64,000 bases of DNA from Harmonia axyridis (Eukaryota > Arthropoda > Insecta > Coleoptera > Coccinellidae), in the NCBI RefSeq assembly GCF_914767665.1, contig NC_059507.1, positions 13,020,001 to 13,084,000 on the forward strand. The letters run 5' to 3'. Shown piece after piece: positions 34,326 to 45,229 of this stretch. Below the pieces are notes generated by a model that had not been told where the DNA came from, ran no database searches, and was given only the letters and a program-made list of their open reading frames with translations. Each line of letters opens with the position of its first letter. The stretch's first letter is position 1. A program made the translations under genes and the position numbers.

Positions 34326-34920
34326 TGGGATTCATCAAACCAAGTAGCTTGACATTTTAACCAACTACTTCACTTGAAAATTAAGCTCGTGAAAAATTAC
34401 ATACTTGAGCATGGCTTGACTTGATTTCAGATATTTATTGCTTGGCTTGATATCAAGCTACTTGATATTACTTGAGCTTGATATGCACGCGTCGCACGGC
34501 ATATATTTCTGCAATCTCTTGCGCGCTTGGACTAAAAGGGATTCCTCGAGCACCGAGATACTGAAGCATTCGCCAGTGTGACTTTATTAGTAGTTTTCTC
34601 ACATTTCTATGAAATCTATTGGTAGATTTTTGTAGTTTCAGGAATATCTTTCCAAACTTAGCCAGAATGGCCAAGGATTTTTTATCAACGACAGCATCTT
34701 CAAGTCCTGTTGAAAGACAATTTTTCAGAGCTCTTTTACAGTTACAAAACCCGCAATAGGTTAGGCGACAAATCTTCAAGATGACTCATGTATCATATCT
34801 TAGATCCTGGATAGAAAATTATGAAATCAAACAAAACCTGTAGGTTTCTCAATATCAGGAAACTTAATTTTTTTATTATTTTTCATTTTGTTATGATTTA
34901 TAGTGATTTAATTCATGTTT

Positions 34921-36953
34921 ACATTCAACAAGCCTCGGAATGGGAATGGAATCATACGGCAACGACTGGCGAGAAAACGGACTATGCGAATGATAACTTG
35001 GAACGTGCAGGGAATATCAAACAAGATGCATGAAATTTTGTTGGCCTTGGATGAGAATAGTACAGACCTTGCTGTTCTAACAGAAACTAAGAAAAAAGGT
35101 AAAGGCAATGAGGACCTAGACAACTACATACATCTATGGTCAGGCGTGGACAAATCGCGGAGAGCAGCGGCTGGAGTCTCTGTCCTCATCATCGAGAACT
35201 ATATAGGTGGAGCACAATCAACGGAAGTATGGAGAACAATTAAATCACTCAAAACCAACGAGACAAATAAAACACTGAATATAATTAACATGAAAGACTG
35301 GGAAGATCATTACAAAACGCTTTTAACGGAAAACAGAGACTACGCAAGGAATGAAGCAGAAGAAGGATATAGCCATGGTCACCCTAATATGACGATAACT
35401 ATAGAAGAAACGCAGCAACAAATGAAGAGAATGAAGAATGGAAGATCTCCCGGCCCTGGAGATATACCGATAGAGTTGGTCAAATATGGAGGTACAGAAA
35501 TAGTCAAAAGACTGACGACTTTTTTGAATATATGCTGTAGTATGATAACAACCCCAAAAGAATGGAAACATGCCTACCTAGTTTCGATATTTAAAAAAGG
35601 AGACCGGAGGGATCCCAATTGCTACAGAGGCCTCAGTATTACCAGCAGCTTGAGCCGCCTTTATGGTAAAATTTTAAGCTCTAAACTCAGCAAAGAGATG
35701 GACAGTAGCATAAGTGAACAACAATCTGGATTTAGAATGGGACGCTCATGTGTGGACAACCTGTTTGTGCTACAACAACTGGCAGAGAAAAGAATATCAA
35801 CAGGAGAAGAGGTACACATGGTCTTCGTAGATTTGGAAAAGGCTTATGATACTATTCCCCGTCAGAAACTCTGGGAAGCATTGAAAATATTGAAGATCAA
35901 TAAACAAATGCTGTTGATTATCCAAGAAATGTACAGGGATAATAATGCCTCTATCAGAATTGGCAAACAGTTATCAAAGCCAATTAATATGTCAAAGGGG
36001 CTGAGGCAGGGATGTAGTTTGTCGCCTCTGTTGTTTAACCTTTATGTCGAGGTGGTGTTGGCTAGGTGGAGAAGGAACTGCGGGGAGATGGGCATTCCTG
36101 TGGGGGACCACAAGTTATTCTCGTTGAACTTTGCAGACGATCAGGTCATCTTGGCACAGGATTCTTTTGATATTGAATATATGATCAGAAAATTATACAC
36201 GGAATATGAACAATGGGGCCTGAGCGTGAATCTGAAAAAGACCGAATATCTGGTTGTAAACAGTGAAGCATGTTTTGAGGTGCTCATCGACGAAGACACG
36301 AAAATAAAACAAGTAGATCAGTTCAAATACTTGGGTGCGGTCGTTGACAGAAATGGCATTGGCGGAGTCGAAATAAAGCAGAGAATTCAGGGGGCAAGAA
36401 AGATTATTGGTTGCCTAAACTCTTTGTGGTGGGATAGAGGAATCTCCAATCGTACGAAGATACGGGTAGGAAGAGCGATGGTAGAATCAACTCTGTGTTA
36501 TGGCAGTGAAATATGGACCATTAACGCTGACCTAAAACGCAGACTGAACGCAGTTGAGATGGACTATCTGAGACGGAGTGCAAGAACATCAAGGCTACAA
36601 CATGTCACCAATGATAGCATAAGAGATCGGTTATAGGCCAGAGAAACAGTAATAGACCGAATCGAAACCAAAAGTCTAAGATGGTTTGGACACTTAATGA
36701 GAATGCCTGAATATCGATGGCCTAAGCGGTTATTTGAATGGGTCCCGCCAGGACGAAGGAAAAGAGGTAGACCGAGACGCTCTTGGAGTGAGGGAGTGCA
36801 CCAATCTATGGAACAGAGACAGTTGAACGTGGAACTGACACAGGATCGCGAGGCTTGGAGAAGAGGACTGGGTAGACGGCACTAGGCTGTATCTTACTAA
36901 TATGTGATATGCCATATTGTTAAGCCCAGAATATATATATATATATATATATA
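34921..36953 (+). mobile_element. RTE-type LINE, internally deleted, with 12 bp duplication
   Basis: TAATTCATGTTT occurs at 34909-34920 and 36954-36965, directly flanking the insert, so this is a clean target-site duplication. The 3' end is a TA dinucleotide run (about 36930-36953). One long plus-strand ORF spans most of the element. The 5' part of the endonuclease is joined directly to the reverse transcriptase, so about half of the endonuclease is missing. It inserted into a hAT derivative. Confidence 0.85.
34984..36885 (+). pseudogene. Endonuclease-reverse transcriptase (RTE type), deleted and with one stop
   Basis: It starts MRMITWNVQGISNKMHEILL, the beginning of an APE-type endonuclease, with the metal-binding Glu in VLTETKKKG. 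After AAAGVSVLIIENYIGG the endonuclease is cut short and sequence resumes upstream of the polymerase (ENRDYARNEAEEGY). Polymerase motifs follow: RSPGPGDIPIELVKYGG, VSIFKKGDRRDPNCYRGLS, SEQQSGFRMGRSCVDNLFVL, MVFVDLEKAYDTIPR, KGLRQGCSLSPLLFNLYVEV, LNFADDQVILA (catalytic) and FKYLGAVVDRNG. One in-frame TAG at 36634-36636 precedes the C-terminal LRWFGHLMRMPEYRWPKR and GRRKRGRPRRSWSEG tail. The start could also be an upstream ATG at 34915, but that lies in the duplication. Confidence 0.85.
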
Positions 36954-37248
36954 TAATTCATGTTTCTATTTCGAAAAAGCTGATATATTCGGTTCTTTTA
37001 TACAATTAGTTATTATAAATAAAAGAAATTTTTGCAAGGATCCTTCTCATTTCATCAATTTTTATTGATGTTACACTACACAATGAAACTGCTTAAAATC
37101 AAGTAGCTTGATATGATTCAAGTACTTGATAAATAAATACTTGACTTGACTTGAGATTAAAAAACTACTAATTTACCTGAGCTTGACTTGAAATCAAGTC
37201 ATGTTCAAGCCAAGTAGCTTGAAAATCAAGCCAAGCCGTGAATTCCTA

Positions 37249-38604
37249 GTATAGCGTGAATGTCGATTATGTAAGAACCTTAAAACATCAGTAACTTCGA
37301 TTTTTTCGGTGTCTTTCCAATTGAACGTTTAAAAATACTTTTGTGTCAATCTAAATCTGTTCGTGATGCTCGAAGCATATTTTTGTAGTTCAGCAGTAGA
37401 TTAACGATCCATATTGAATTTCTAACCTTCAACTAAACATAGGGCGCTTCGTCTGACATTTCAGTTCAACATATGTCATTGAACAAAAGCAATTGTCTAC
37501 AGATGAATAATATGAATTGCAAGAGCTCCTGGCTTCACGTCAGTGCTTTCGTTTTGTTCCTCCTGATGAAACCAAACAAGTTTATACAAGGCCCATGGTT
37601 ACCTAGTTACATCACTATTCATCGTACAATTCTCACTAAAAATCCCTGTGAAAATACAGGACAGATTAATTCCAGGTTCCATCACAATGACTCTTGACCT
37701 ACAGCGTAAACAGAATACCAAATATCCCTAGAAAATCGGCTTATGCAGTCCAGTGCCATGTATCAAATCTCCTCCAAAATAATGCCAGTTCAGATCTGTT
37801 GTCATATCGCATGACACATCATAAAACACAGCATGTAAACTGCCGTTCTCCAACAATATGTCTCCCATGCTCACCCCGGAAACACTGAGGGGTGCCACGT
37901 GTACATACCGGAAGTTCGCAGTTCTGCAGATCAGGAGATATCACAGAATCGCAATTATGATTGTGGAGCACGCGCGGCTTTAGATCTATGCACTTGGTGG
38001 CCATTGTTTGCGCCCTATCATCTGTAACAGATATGACAGTTGCGTATTAATCTGTAAGGGGTTGGAAATTTCGATGTTGGTGTTGAAGAAATGAAAGATA
38101 ACTTATAATTCTATGTGATTTTGATGGGGTTGACTGTCTCTCATAATAATGCATCTTCAGTTTAAATGTATAGTGACAACGATTTTTTCTTCACTATTGT
38201 AAACATCATTAGCTATATTCTTAGACGTCTCTAGATTTATTAATAATAAGAGTTAAATAATAATTCTTATAAAGTCATAAAGTACTGTAGTTTTTTTCTG
38301 ACTGATATCTAATAGTTACAGAATAATTATCGATGAGATGTCACTTGAACACCGATATTGCAGCCAACGGTGCTATTATATAATACTGATCTTATCAGGT
38401 GAGTATGGTAACTGTTACCATACTCACAAGAAGTTGAAATTTAATTTTACGGAACAATTATTGTGTAATCAATAAATTCAAGCAGAAATAAAGTGTTTCA
38501 CTTTTCAATATATTAAGATGAATTTCCATCAAGTGAAGAACGAAACAATCATGGATGTTCTTATGTTTATTTAATTTTGGTTAGACTATAGGTACATTAT
38601 ACAC
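37249..38604. other. No gene seen; one perfect palindrome
   Basis: AT-rich. No recognisable protein. The palindrome is listed separately. Confidence 0.35.
38399..38427. repeat. Perfect 29 bp palindrome
   Basis: GTGAGTATGGTAAC is followed by one base and then its exact reverse complement, giving 14 bp arms with a 1 nt centre. It is not part of any transposon I can delimit. Confidence 0.75.
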
Positions 38605-39400
38605 TCTGATTTTGAGTCAAGTAGTTGTTTTTCAATCTCAAGTCAAGTCAAGTATTTATTTGTCAAGTACTTGAATCATATCAAACTACTTGATTTTTAG
38701 CAGTTTTATTGTGTAGTGTCGTATCAATGAAAACATGATGAAATGAGAAGAAACCTTGCGAAAAACACTATTATTTATTAAACTTATTGTATAGAAGAAC
38801 CGGTAATATCAACTTTTTTGGAATAAAAACATGAATTAAATCACTATAAATCACAATAAAAAAATAAAGTTTCTTAATATTGAGAAACCTCCATGTTCGA
38901 TTCATAATTTTCCATCCACGATCTAAGACACATGAGGCATCTTATAGATTTGTCAACTTACCTATTGAGGGTTTTTGTAACTGTAAGAGCAGCTCTGGAA
39001 AATTATATTTCAACAGAAGCTGAAGATGCTGACGTTGATAAAAAATCCTTGGCCATTTTGGCCAAGTTTGGAAAGATATTTCTGAAACTACCAATATCTA
39101 CCAATAGATTTCATAGAAATGGGAAAAAACTACTAATAAAGTCACACTGGCGAATGCTTCAGTCTCTCGGCGCTCAAGGAATCCCTTCATTTAGTCTAAG
39201 CGCGCACGAGATTGCATAAATATATGCCGTGGACGCATGCATATCAAGCACAAGTAATATCAAGTTGCTTGATATCAAGTCAAGCAATAAATATTTAAAA
39301 TCTAATCAAGCCAAGCTCAAGTATATAATTTTTCACGAGCTTGATTTTCAAGTCAAGTAGTTGGTTAAAATATCAAGCTACTTGGCTTGATGAATCCCTA
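38605..39400 (-). mobile_element. TCAAG-arm hAT derivative, copy 8
   Basis: It has a CAAGT-rich left arm (about 38618-38700), the shared 3' region, a degraded minus-strand hAT C-terminus (about 38890-39060) and a right arm ending CTTGATGAATCCCTA at 39400. The left tip is eroded, so no duplication can be read. Confidence 0.7.
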
Positions 39401-40378
39401 TGTATCAATGTGTCATCATCACAGATTTCTGATATCTCCATCCCAGCATCTATTCTAATCGTGAAGCGTAGCTAGAAAGGTCGGGCTGTTATATGAAAAC
39501 ACCCTGCTTTTGCCTTCAAAATGAAACTCACATCAGAGTCGAGACCCAACAATTTAATCAAATGTTCTAAAATGTCCTCTCCTCCCTTAAGGTTAGTTAC
39601 TAATGAATGTCGTAAAAATCGGCCATGTGAAAAGTAATTTTTTTGCTGGTTCTTTCTTCATAATGGGATTTTTTACAGACTAAATTCAAGTCTCGTTTAT
39701 ATTACGCTATATAGTGAATTAGGGGCTTCCTGTATAGAAATGAATACGTAACTAATTGAGTTCCCTGGAAAACTTCTATGGAAGAAAAAATGTCAAGTTA
39801 ATTAAGTAATTCTGTCAGGAGTTGCAATGGGGCACTGAGTACCTCTTTTATGTAGAAAACGTATTCAATTCATGAATACCCCTTTCTATTTAAGAGGGAT
39901 CTTTCCATAACTAGAAAATTGCTAATGAGTAGGTCTGCCTCAGTTTCAATGTACAATGGGGGTTTTTCCTTATTTGAGAACTTTTCAAAGAAAAACTGCT
40001 TACCATACCAGACTGCAACGAGAATGCAGTTCGTGAATTGAGGTTTCAAGCTTGAAATAAATGCATAGTAAATTTTACTAGTAAATATACAAAGTGATTC
40101 GGCTTTCGGTAGACATAGGTACATACCATCAAAGAATATTTTATGCTATTTTTAGAAAAGAACTTCGTCAATAGGTGCGGCACTATGCTTCCATTGCTTC
40201 CTCAGTCCTCGTTCCTAAAATCTCTATGTTATTTTTGGTAATATGTATATGATATGTTAGTATTGTTTTTTGTAGATAATTATTCCCTTAATAAGAAAAG
40301 CCGATCAGAAAAATCTGGCTGGTTCTCAAAAAGCTGCAAATATAATATTATCATAACTTTTGAGCCAGGGAATATATA
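39401..40378. other. No gene seen
   Basis: I found no recognisable feature between the hAT derivative and mariner copy B. Confidence 0.3.
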
Positions 40379-40548
40379 GGTGTACAACTTTGCTCTCGGA
40401 CTTTTGCAATAGATGGCTGTAGCGGTAAGTGGTAGTCGAAATAAATAGATCGTAGATGTCATACAATAAGCTTAGGTATTCGTGAAAATAACGTCATCGA
40501 AATATAAGTCGATTTTTGTCTGCATCATTAAGTTATTCTCGATTGAAT

Positions 40549-41556
40549 ATGTCAACTTACGAGCCAAATTCTCGTTATTTGCAAGAGGTTTTAAATTTCT
40601 GTGTTGATATGAAGAAATCTGCGGCTAAGACTCATCAAATTCTCTCAAATACTTATGTTGAGGCCACTATTAGTAAAAGAACGTTACCCAGAGTGGTTTC
40701 AACACTTCAAGAACGGTTATTTTGAGGTCGAAGACCAGCGTGGCGGTGGAAGAGGGAAGGTTTTCGAAGATTGGAGGCATTGCTTAATCAAGATTCAAGA
40801 CTTGTGTCAAAGGCAACAAGACAGGATCATTAGTATTGATACAACAAACCATTTCTAAACGCCTGAAAGTCATGGGATTGATTCAGAAAAAACGAGGAAA
40901 TTGGGTGTCGTGCGAGTTGAAACCGAGAGATGTTGAACGGCGTTTGTTAGCTTGTTAACAGCAGCTTGAAAGGCAAAGACGAAAGATATTTATGAATCGC
41001 ATTATTACTGGAGATGAAAAATGAGTTCATTACGATAATCCCAAGTGCAGAATATCATGGAAATATGCCGGCCATGCTTCCAAGTCGACGGCCAAACCGA
41101 ATATTCACGGTTCCGAGGCCATGCTCAGTATTTGGTGGCACCAGCTCGGCGTTGTGTGTTATGAGTTGTTAAAACCGACTGAAACAATCACAGCCGAACG
41201 TTATCGAAAGCAATTAATGCTTTTGAGTCGAGCATTGAAAGACAAACGGCCGCAATATAACGATATATAAGATGAAGTGATTTTACAGCATGACAATACT
41301 CGACCTCATGTTGCGAAAGTGATCAAGACATACTTGGAAACGTTGAAATGGGAAGTTCTACACTACCCGCCGTATTCTCCAGACGTTGCTTCCTCCGACT
41401 ACCACTTGTTTCGATTAATGGCACACGACCTGGCTGACCAGCACTTCCGGTCTTATGATGAAGAAAAAATTCGATCGATTCGTGAATCGCTTCAAAAAAT
41501 GACTAGTTTTTTCAACGCGGGATTCGTACGCTGCCCGAAAGATGAGAGAGAATAGT
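40549..41556 (+). pseudogene. Mariner transposase, copy B, frameshifted
   Basis: It begins MSTYEPNSRYLQEVLNFCVD, with helix-turn-helix sequence to ISKRT, then a frame change into WFQHFKNGYFEVEDQ. Later blocks: RLKVMGLIQKKRGNWV, ITGDEK followed by a stop in place of Trp, PGHASTSTAK-like AGHASKSTAKPNIHG, GVVCYELLKPTETI, LQHDNTRPHVAK, PPYSPDVASSDYHLF and LADQHF. The three catalytic Asp are readable, but multiple stops and frameshifts inactivate the gene. Confidence 0.8.
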
Positions 41557-41649
41557 GGCCAGCGACAAACAATATTTTGAATCATTAATGTATAACCAGT
41601 TTTTTAAAATGAAGCCTCGATTTTCGGAAAAAACGGCGAAAGCAAAGCT

Positions 41650-43642
41650 TGTAACGGTTATATTTTACACCATTTGAGATTTCGGTTGTTACTGCGCCCT
41701 CTGGAGTTTGATTGTTGATTCAACTCGGAATATTCCGTGTTGATTTAAATTTGAATTTGTTATGGAACAGTTATTTCCGGATAAGTGAGGTCGAATATCA
41801 TTACCGTTGGGAAATAGTTTATAGTTTCTGGATTTCTTGTTTGTTTTCTTCTGTGTCGGAAGTTTTGTTTGACAACTGGTAGATTCTGTGGTTATGGATT
41901 GTCAGATATAGAGGTTATCGGCGATTTGTGAGAATTTTGAGAAAAGGTTTTTTGGAGGAAAATTGACCGAATTTGAAGAATATATGATCTAGAATCATCC
42001 TTATTATAGGCGATTATTTCTTCAATTTGGATAATTCCCTGTATGGTTTATGGTATTGTGAATATTTCTGGGAAATACGTTTTATACGTGATTATAAGAA
42101 TTTTCTTCCACAAGGCCCATCTCTGGTATTGAATTTTACTCTGAAGATCTGAGAGGTATGATATCATTTCTATATCTTGAGCTGTTGTCTGAAATTTCTG
42201 TTTTATTAGGATTCGCTTCCCGCCGATTAGTTCGAATAACTGTTGAACTTACAGGAAGAATAATATCAAGAAGATCATTATCCCTCGAACAACAACTGAG
42301 AGGTATAAATTCCGTTTCATTTTGTGAACAATATCTTATTGTCTTTTATTAGGGTCCTAGTGCCTGGTTGGATTGACAATCCTAGTGCCTGGTAACGGCC
42401 TGGTTACTGTTTGGAATCCTAGTGCCTGGGTATTTTGGGAATCCTAGTGCCTGGTTGGATTTGGAATCCTAGTGCCTGGATATTATTGAGAATCCTGGTG
42501 TCTGGTTGAATTTGAAGAGTCCTAGTGACTGATTACGTTCAGGAGTTCTGGAGTCTGGTATATAGTGCGGTTGGAGTTTATGGTATTATTTTCTGGTATA
42601 TGGTGGTACATAGTATATTTCTGGCATATGGTGCAGCTCGAGTAGATGGTACATTCTACGTATAGAGATCTCACCGTTAGATTTGATGTCAACCTTCAAT
42701 ATTGACTTTGTATCAGGTAACCGGTGCTTGCACTGGCTTTAATGAGTATTGTACTGAGATTTAGTTTTTGAAAGTAACGATTTAGTGTACTGATAGTTAA
42801 TCAGATATTTGAATAAGAGTTTACGGTTATATTATTAATTTTCTATCCATTGATAGTTATATTGAAATATATTGAACAAAGGTTGTTTCATGCTTGTTAT
42901 ATACTGTCGAAATTGTAAACAGTTTGCGGTGAGGTGCACTTCACTAACTGGCCATTTATTTTAACAGCTATAATACTTGTGTATCCCTTCAGGATTTGTG
43001 ACTGGAATTTATTATTACTTTATTCAACCTGCTATTTTATACCAGCCAGTTATTACAACCACTGTATTTGTATATTCCTTCTGGATTTGTGGTTTAGGTC
43101 AATCTTCTTGTTTACTTGGTTATTTGTCTTGTTTATTATCTGGTATATTTGGAGTTTGTTGAACTCTGTGTACGTTTAGGTTTGGTATTGAAGTTTTAGG
43201 TTTAACCTGAGCCGAGTGTAGGCTGATTAAGGATTCTGTTGTCAGGATTAGGTTAGGTATTATAGGTTATAGAAAGCCCTTCTGGCATTTGTTGTTGATT
43301 ATAGTTTATAGGAAGCCCTTCTGGCAATTGTTAGTATTAGGTAAAGTTTTTTGAGAAGCCCTTCTGGCTCTTGGTAATTTTGAGAATTCCTTTTTTTTTT
43401 ATTTTTTTTATTATCAACCACTGCATAACTTTTAATTTTATTAAACGTTTGACTTGAGTGATTTGTTTTACTGCTACTCTGGTAGAGGAGTACGCAATTT
43501 ATTCTTAAGACAGGCATATCTCTACCTGGCGCCCATAATTACCTTCCATCTAATTTTGAAGAACTCACTCCCATCTTCACTGAGTGTAGTCGCGAGCCGA
43601 ATTTAGCCTTGTGACCGGCTTACTCAAGGTCGACACGTCACA
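41650..43642 (+). repeat. 5' LTR of the gypsy element
   Basis: At 1,993 bp it is long for an insect gypsy element. It contains several short non-conserved frames, a tandem CCTAGTGCCTGG block (about 42353-42570) and three AGCCCTTCTGGC units (about 43276-43370). Confidence 0.95.
42353..42570 (+). repeat. Imperfect tandem repeats in the LTR
   Basis: About six spaced copies of a GGAATCCTAGTGCCTGGNT-type unit, one every 25-40 bp, decay toward the 3' side (CCTGGTGTCTGG, CCTAGTGACTGA). The same block is present in the 3' LTR at 49447-49664. Its position in the LTR suggests regulatory repeats. Confidence 0.85.
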
Positions 43643-43645
43643 AAT

Positions 43646-43663
43646 TGGCGCCCAACGTGGGGC
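43646..43663 (+). other. Primer binding site, tRNA-Lys(CTT) type
   Basis: TGGCGCCCAACGTGGGGC starts 3 nt after the 5' LTR. It is complementary over 18 nt to the 3' end of eukaryotic tRNA-Lys(CTT), from my knowledge of that tRNA; no search was run. Confidence 0.8.
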
Positions 43664-43859
43664 CTAAAAGTCTATTCTATCTGACTTGCAGTGGTTGATC
43701 GGTTTGTTGTTATTACTGATATCTTTCGTATTTCGTTAGTTTTCAAGTCTAACTTGTTTTTAATTTTTGCTTTGTCGATTTACGTTGTAATTATTGGCGC
43801 TGCCAATATTTTGTATTTTTGAGGTTAGGTAAAATTGTGCTTTCGGTATTTTGTTAAGT

Positions 43860-45206
43860 ATGGAGGGTCGAATGGACGTGAATCGTCTTGATAAAGATGA
43901 ATTAGGTTATGAATTGGCTATTAGAGGTGTAGGTAACGTGAATACGGTTGTTGAGATGAGAAAGAGTCTTAGAGGTTATTTGAGGTTAGAAAAGTCGGGA
44001 ATTAAAACCAAATGTCCACCATATCCATTTCGGTTCGAAGATGACTCGAAAGTGATAGAAAACTCGATTTCGTTATTTCAGAGAGAATTATTAGATTTTT
44101 CGGGTGATGAGAAAAGCCCATCTTTTTTGAAGACGTCTACCCGCTTGGTACATTTGTTCAAACGAGCTGAAAGATCTCAAGCGCTCTCAGAGGATGAACA
44201 GGTTCTCCGGTCAGGTTATTTAGCGAAAATAGTTGGATTACAGGCGGAACTAGGGTCGCGAGCAAGAAAATATAGAAGATTATCGATGCAAACTCAGTCA
44301 CCTTTGGAGTTGAGCATGCTGATGGATACAGCTGGTATATCTGATTCGTCGTCGGAATCTGAATCTGATGAAGTCACAGTTAGTGATATAGTTCACCGGA
44401 CCACTGCTACAGCTTCGGCTCCTCAATGTAAGATACCTTCAGTATCAGTAGCAAAATGGAATATTACCAAATTTAGTGGAGATAATTCTAAATGTTCCCT
44501 GAGTTCTTTCCTTGAAAATGTTGAGGAATTATGTATTTCCCGGAACGTTACAGAGGAGCAGTTGTTCTTGTCTGCTAGCGATCTATTTGTGGGTAAGGCT
44601 CTTATCTGGTTTCGATCTGTCCGATCCACCTTGTCAACGTGGTCTCAGTTAGTTGACGAATTGAGAAAACAGTTTCTTCCTCCCAATTATAATGAGAAAC
44701 TCTTCGATGAGATAAAACGCAGAACACAAGGCCCTGATGAAAGCATCGGTTTGTATCTGGCAATGATGGACACTATGTTCAAACGTCTTACTGTACCAGT
44801 CAATGAGGAAGCTCGACTGAGAATCCTTCTTCGTAATATCTCACCCTTTTACCAGAGTCAGTTAGGTTTGACTAACATAACCTCGATTTCGCAACTGTTG
44901 GATATCGGAAGACAACTCGAGGCTCGCAAGGAATCCATCGAATCCTTTGTACCTCCTCCACGAAATAGGAGCTCTTTGATGGAACCTGATCTAGCATACG
45001 TATATGCAGAACAACCTTCTGCCTCTTCTGTTGATGTGAGTACTTCTTCGGCTGAGGTAAGTGCAATATTGACTTGCTGGAACTGTAAGCAACCTGGTCA
45101 TGCTGCTAAGGATTGTAAGATGACCAAAAATAAGTACTGCTTCAAGTGTGGTCGTCCAGGTTCCACTGTTCGGACCTGTCCTAAGTGTAAGCCGTCGGAA
45201 AACTGA
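43860..45206 (+). CDS. gag: Gypsy Gag polyprotein
   Basis: The ATG at 43860 gives 448 residues. The N-terminal half has charged helical sequence with a Ser/Asp/Glu-rich stretch (SSSESESDE). The central part WNITKFSGDNSKCSLSSFLE to LRKQFLPPNYNEKLFDEIKR is a typical retrotransposon Gag capsid domain, with the F.G....L..FL and F.P....L...L signatures. The C-terminus has a canonical CCHC knuckle (CWNCKQPGHAAKDC, about 406-419) and a second knuckle-like motif, CFKCGRPGSTVRTC, in which the His position is Ser. It ends in TGA 23 nt before the pol ATG. Gag forms the particle and packages element RNA. Confidence 0.92.
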   Translation: MEGRMDVNRLDKDELGYELAIRGVGNVNTVVEMRKSLRGYLRLEKSGIKTKCPPYPFRFEDDSKVIENSISLFQRELLDFSGDEKSPSFLKTSTRLVHLFKRAERSQALSEDEQVLRSGYLAKIVGLQAELGSRARKYRRLSMQTQSPLELSMLMDTAGISDSSSESESDEVTVSDIVHRTTATASAPQCKIPSVSVAKWNITKFSGDNSKCSLSSFLENVEELCISRNVTEEQLFLSASDLFVGKALIWFRSVRSTLSTWSQLVDELRKQFLPPNYNEKLFDEIKRRTQGPDESIGLYLAMMDTMFKRLTVPVNEEARLRILLRNISPFYQSQLGLTNITSISQLLDIGRQLEARKESIESFVPPPRNRSSLMEPDLAYVYAEQPSASSVDVSTSSAEVSAILTCWNCKQPGHAAKDCKMTKNKYCFKCGRPGSTVRTCPKCKPSEN

Positions 45207-45229
45207 GGGGGAAGACCTCTAATGGCAGT

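Larger units (their letters stand above)
34326..37248 (+). mobile_element. TCAAG-arm hAT derivative, copy 7, interrupted by RTE LINE
   Basis: The left arm (34326-34475) begins GGGATTCATCAAACCAAG and the right arm (about 37085-37248) ends GCCGTGAATTCCTA. Between them, on the plus strand, lies the degraded hAT C-terminus (FLSTTASSSPVERQFFRALL, SWIENYE) and the shared 3' region. The shared region is split at 34920/36954 by the RTE element. Without the insert, the sequence across the junction matches copy 5 read in reverse. Confidence 0.75.

Noticed and set aside
42353..42570. Regularly spaced repeats that superficially resemble a CRISPR array
   Set aside because: They lie inside an LTR, are present identically in both LTRs, units are imperfect and spacers vary in length. 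The element is eukaryotic.
42158..43179. Short ORFs within the gypsy LTR (42158, 42934 and matching ones in the 3' LTR)
   Set aside because: They recur only because the LTR is duplicated, and show no domain or conserved feature.
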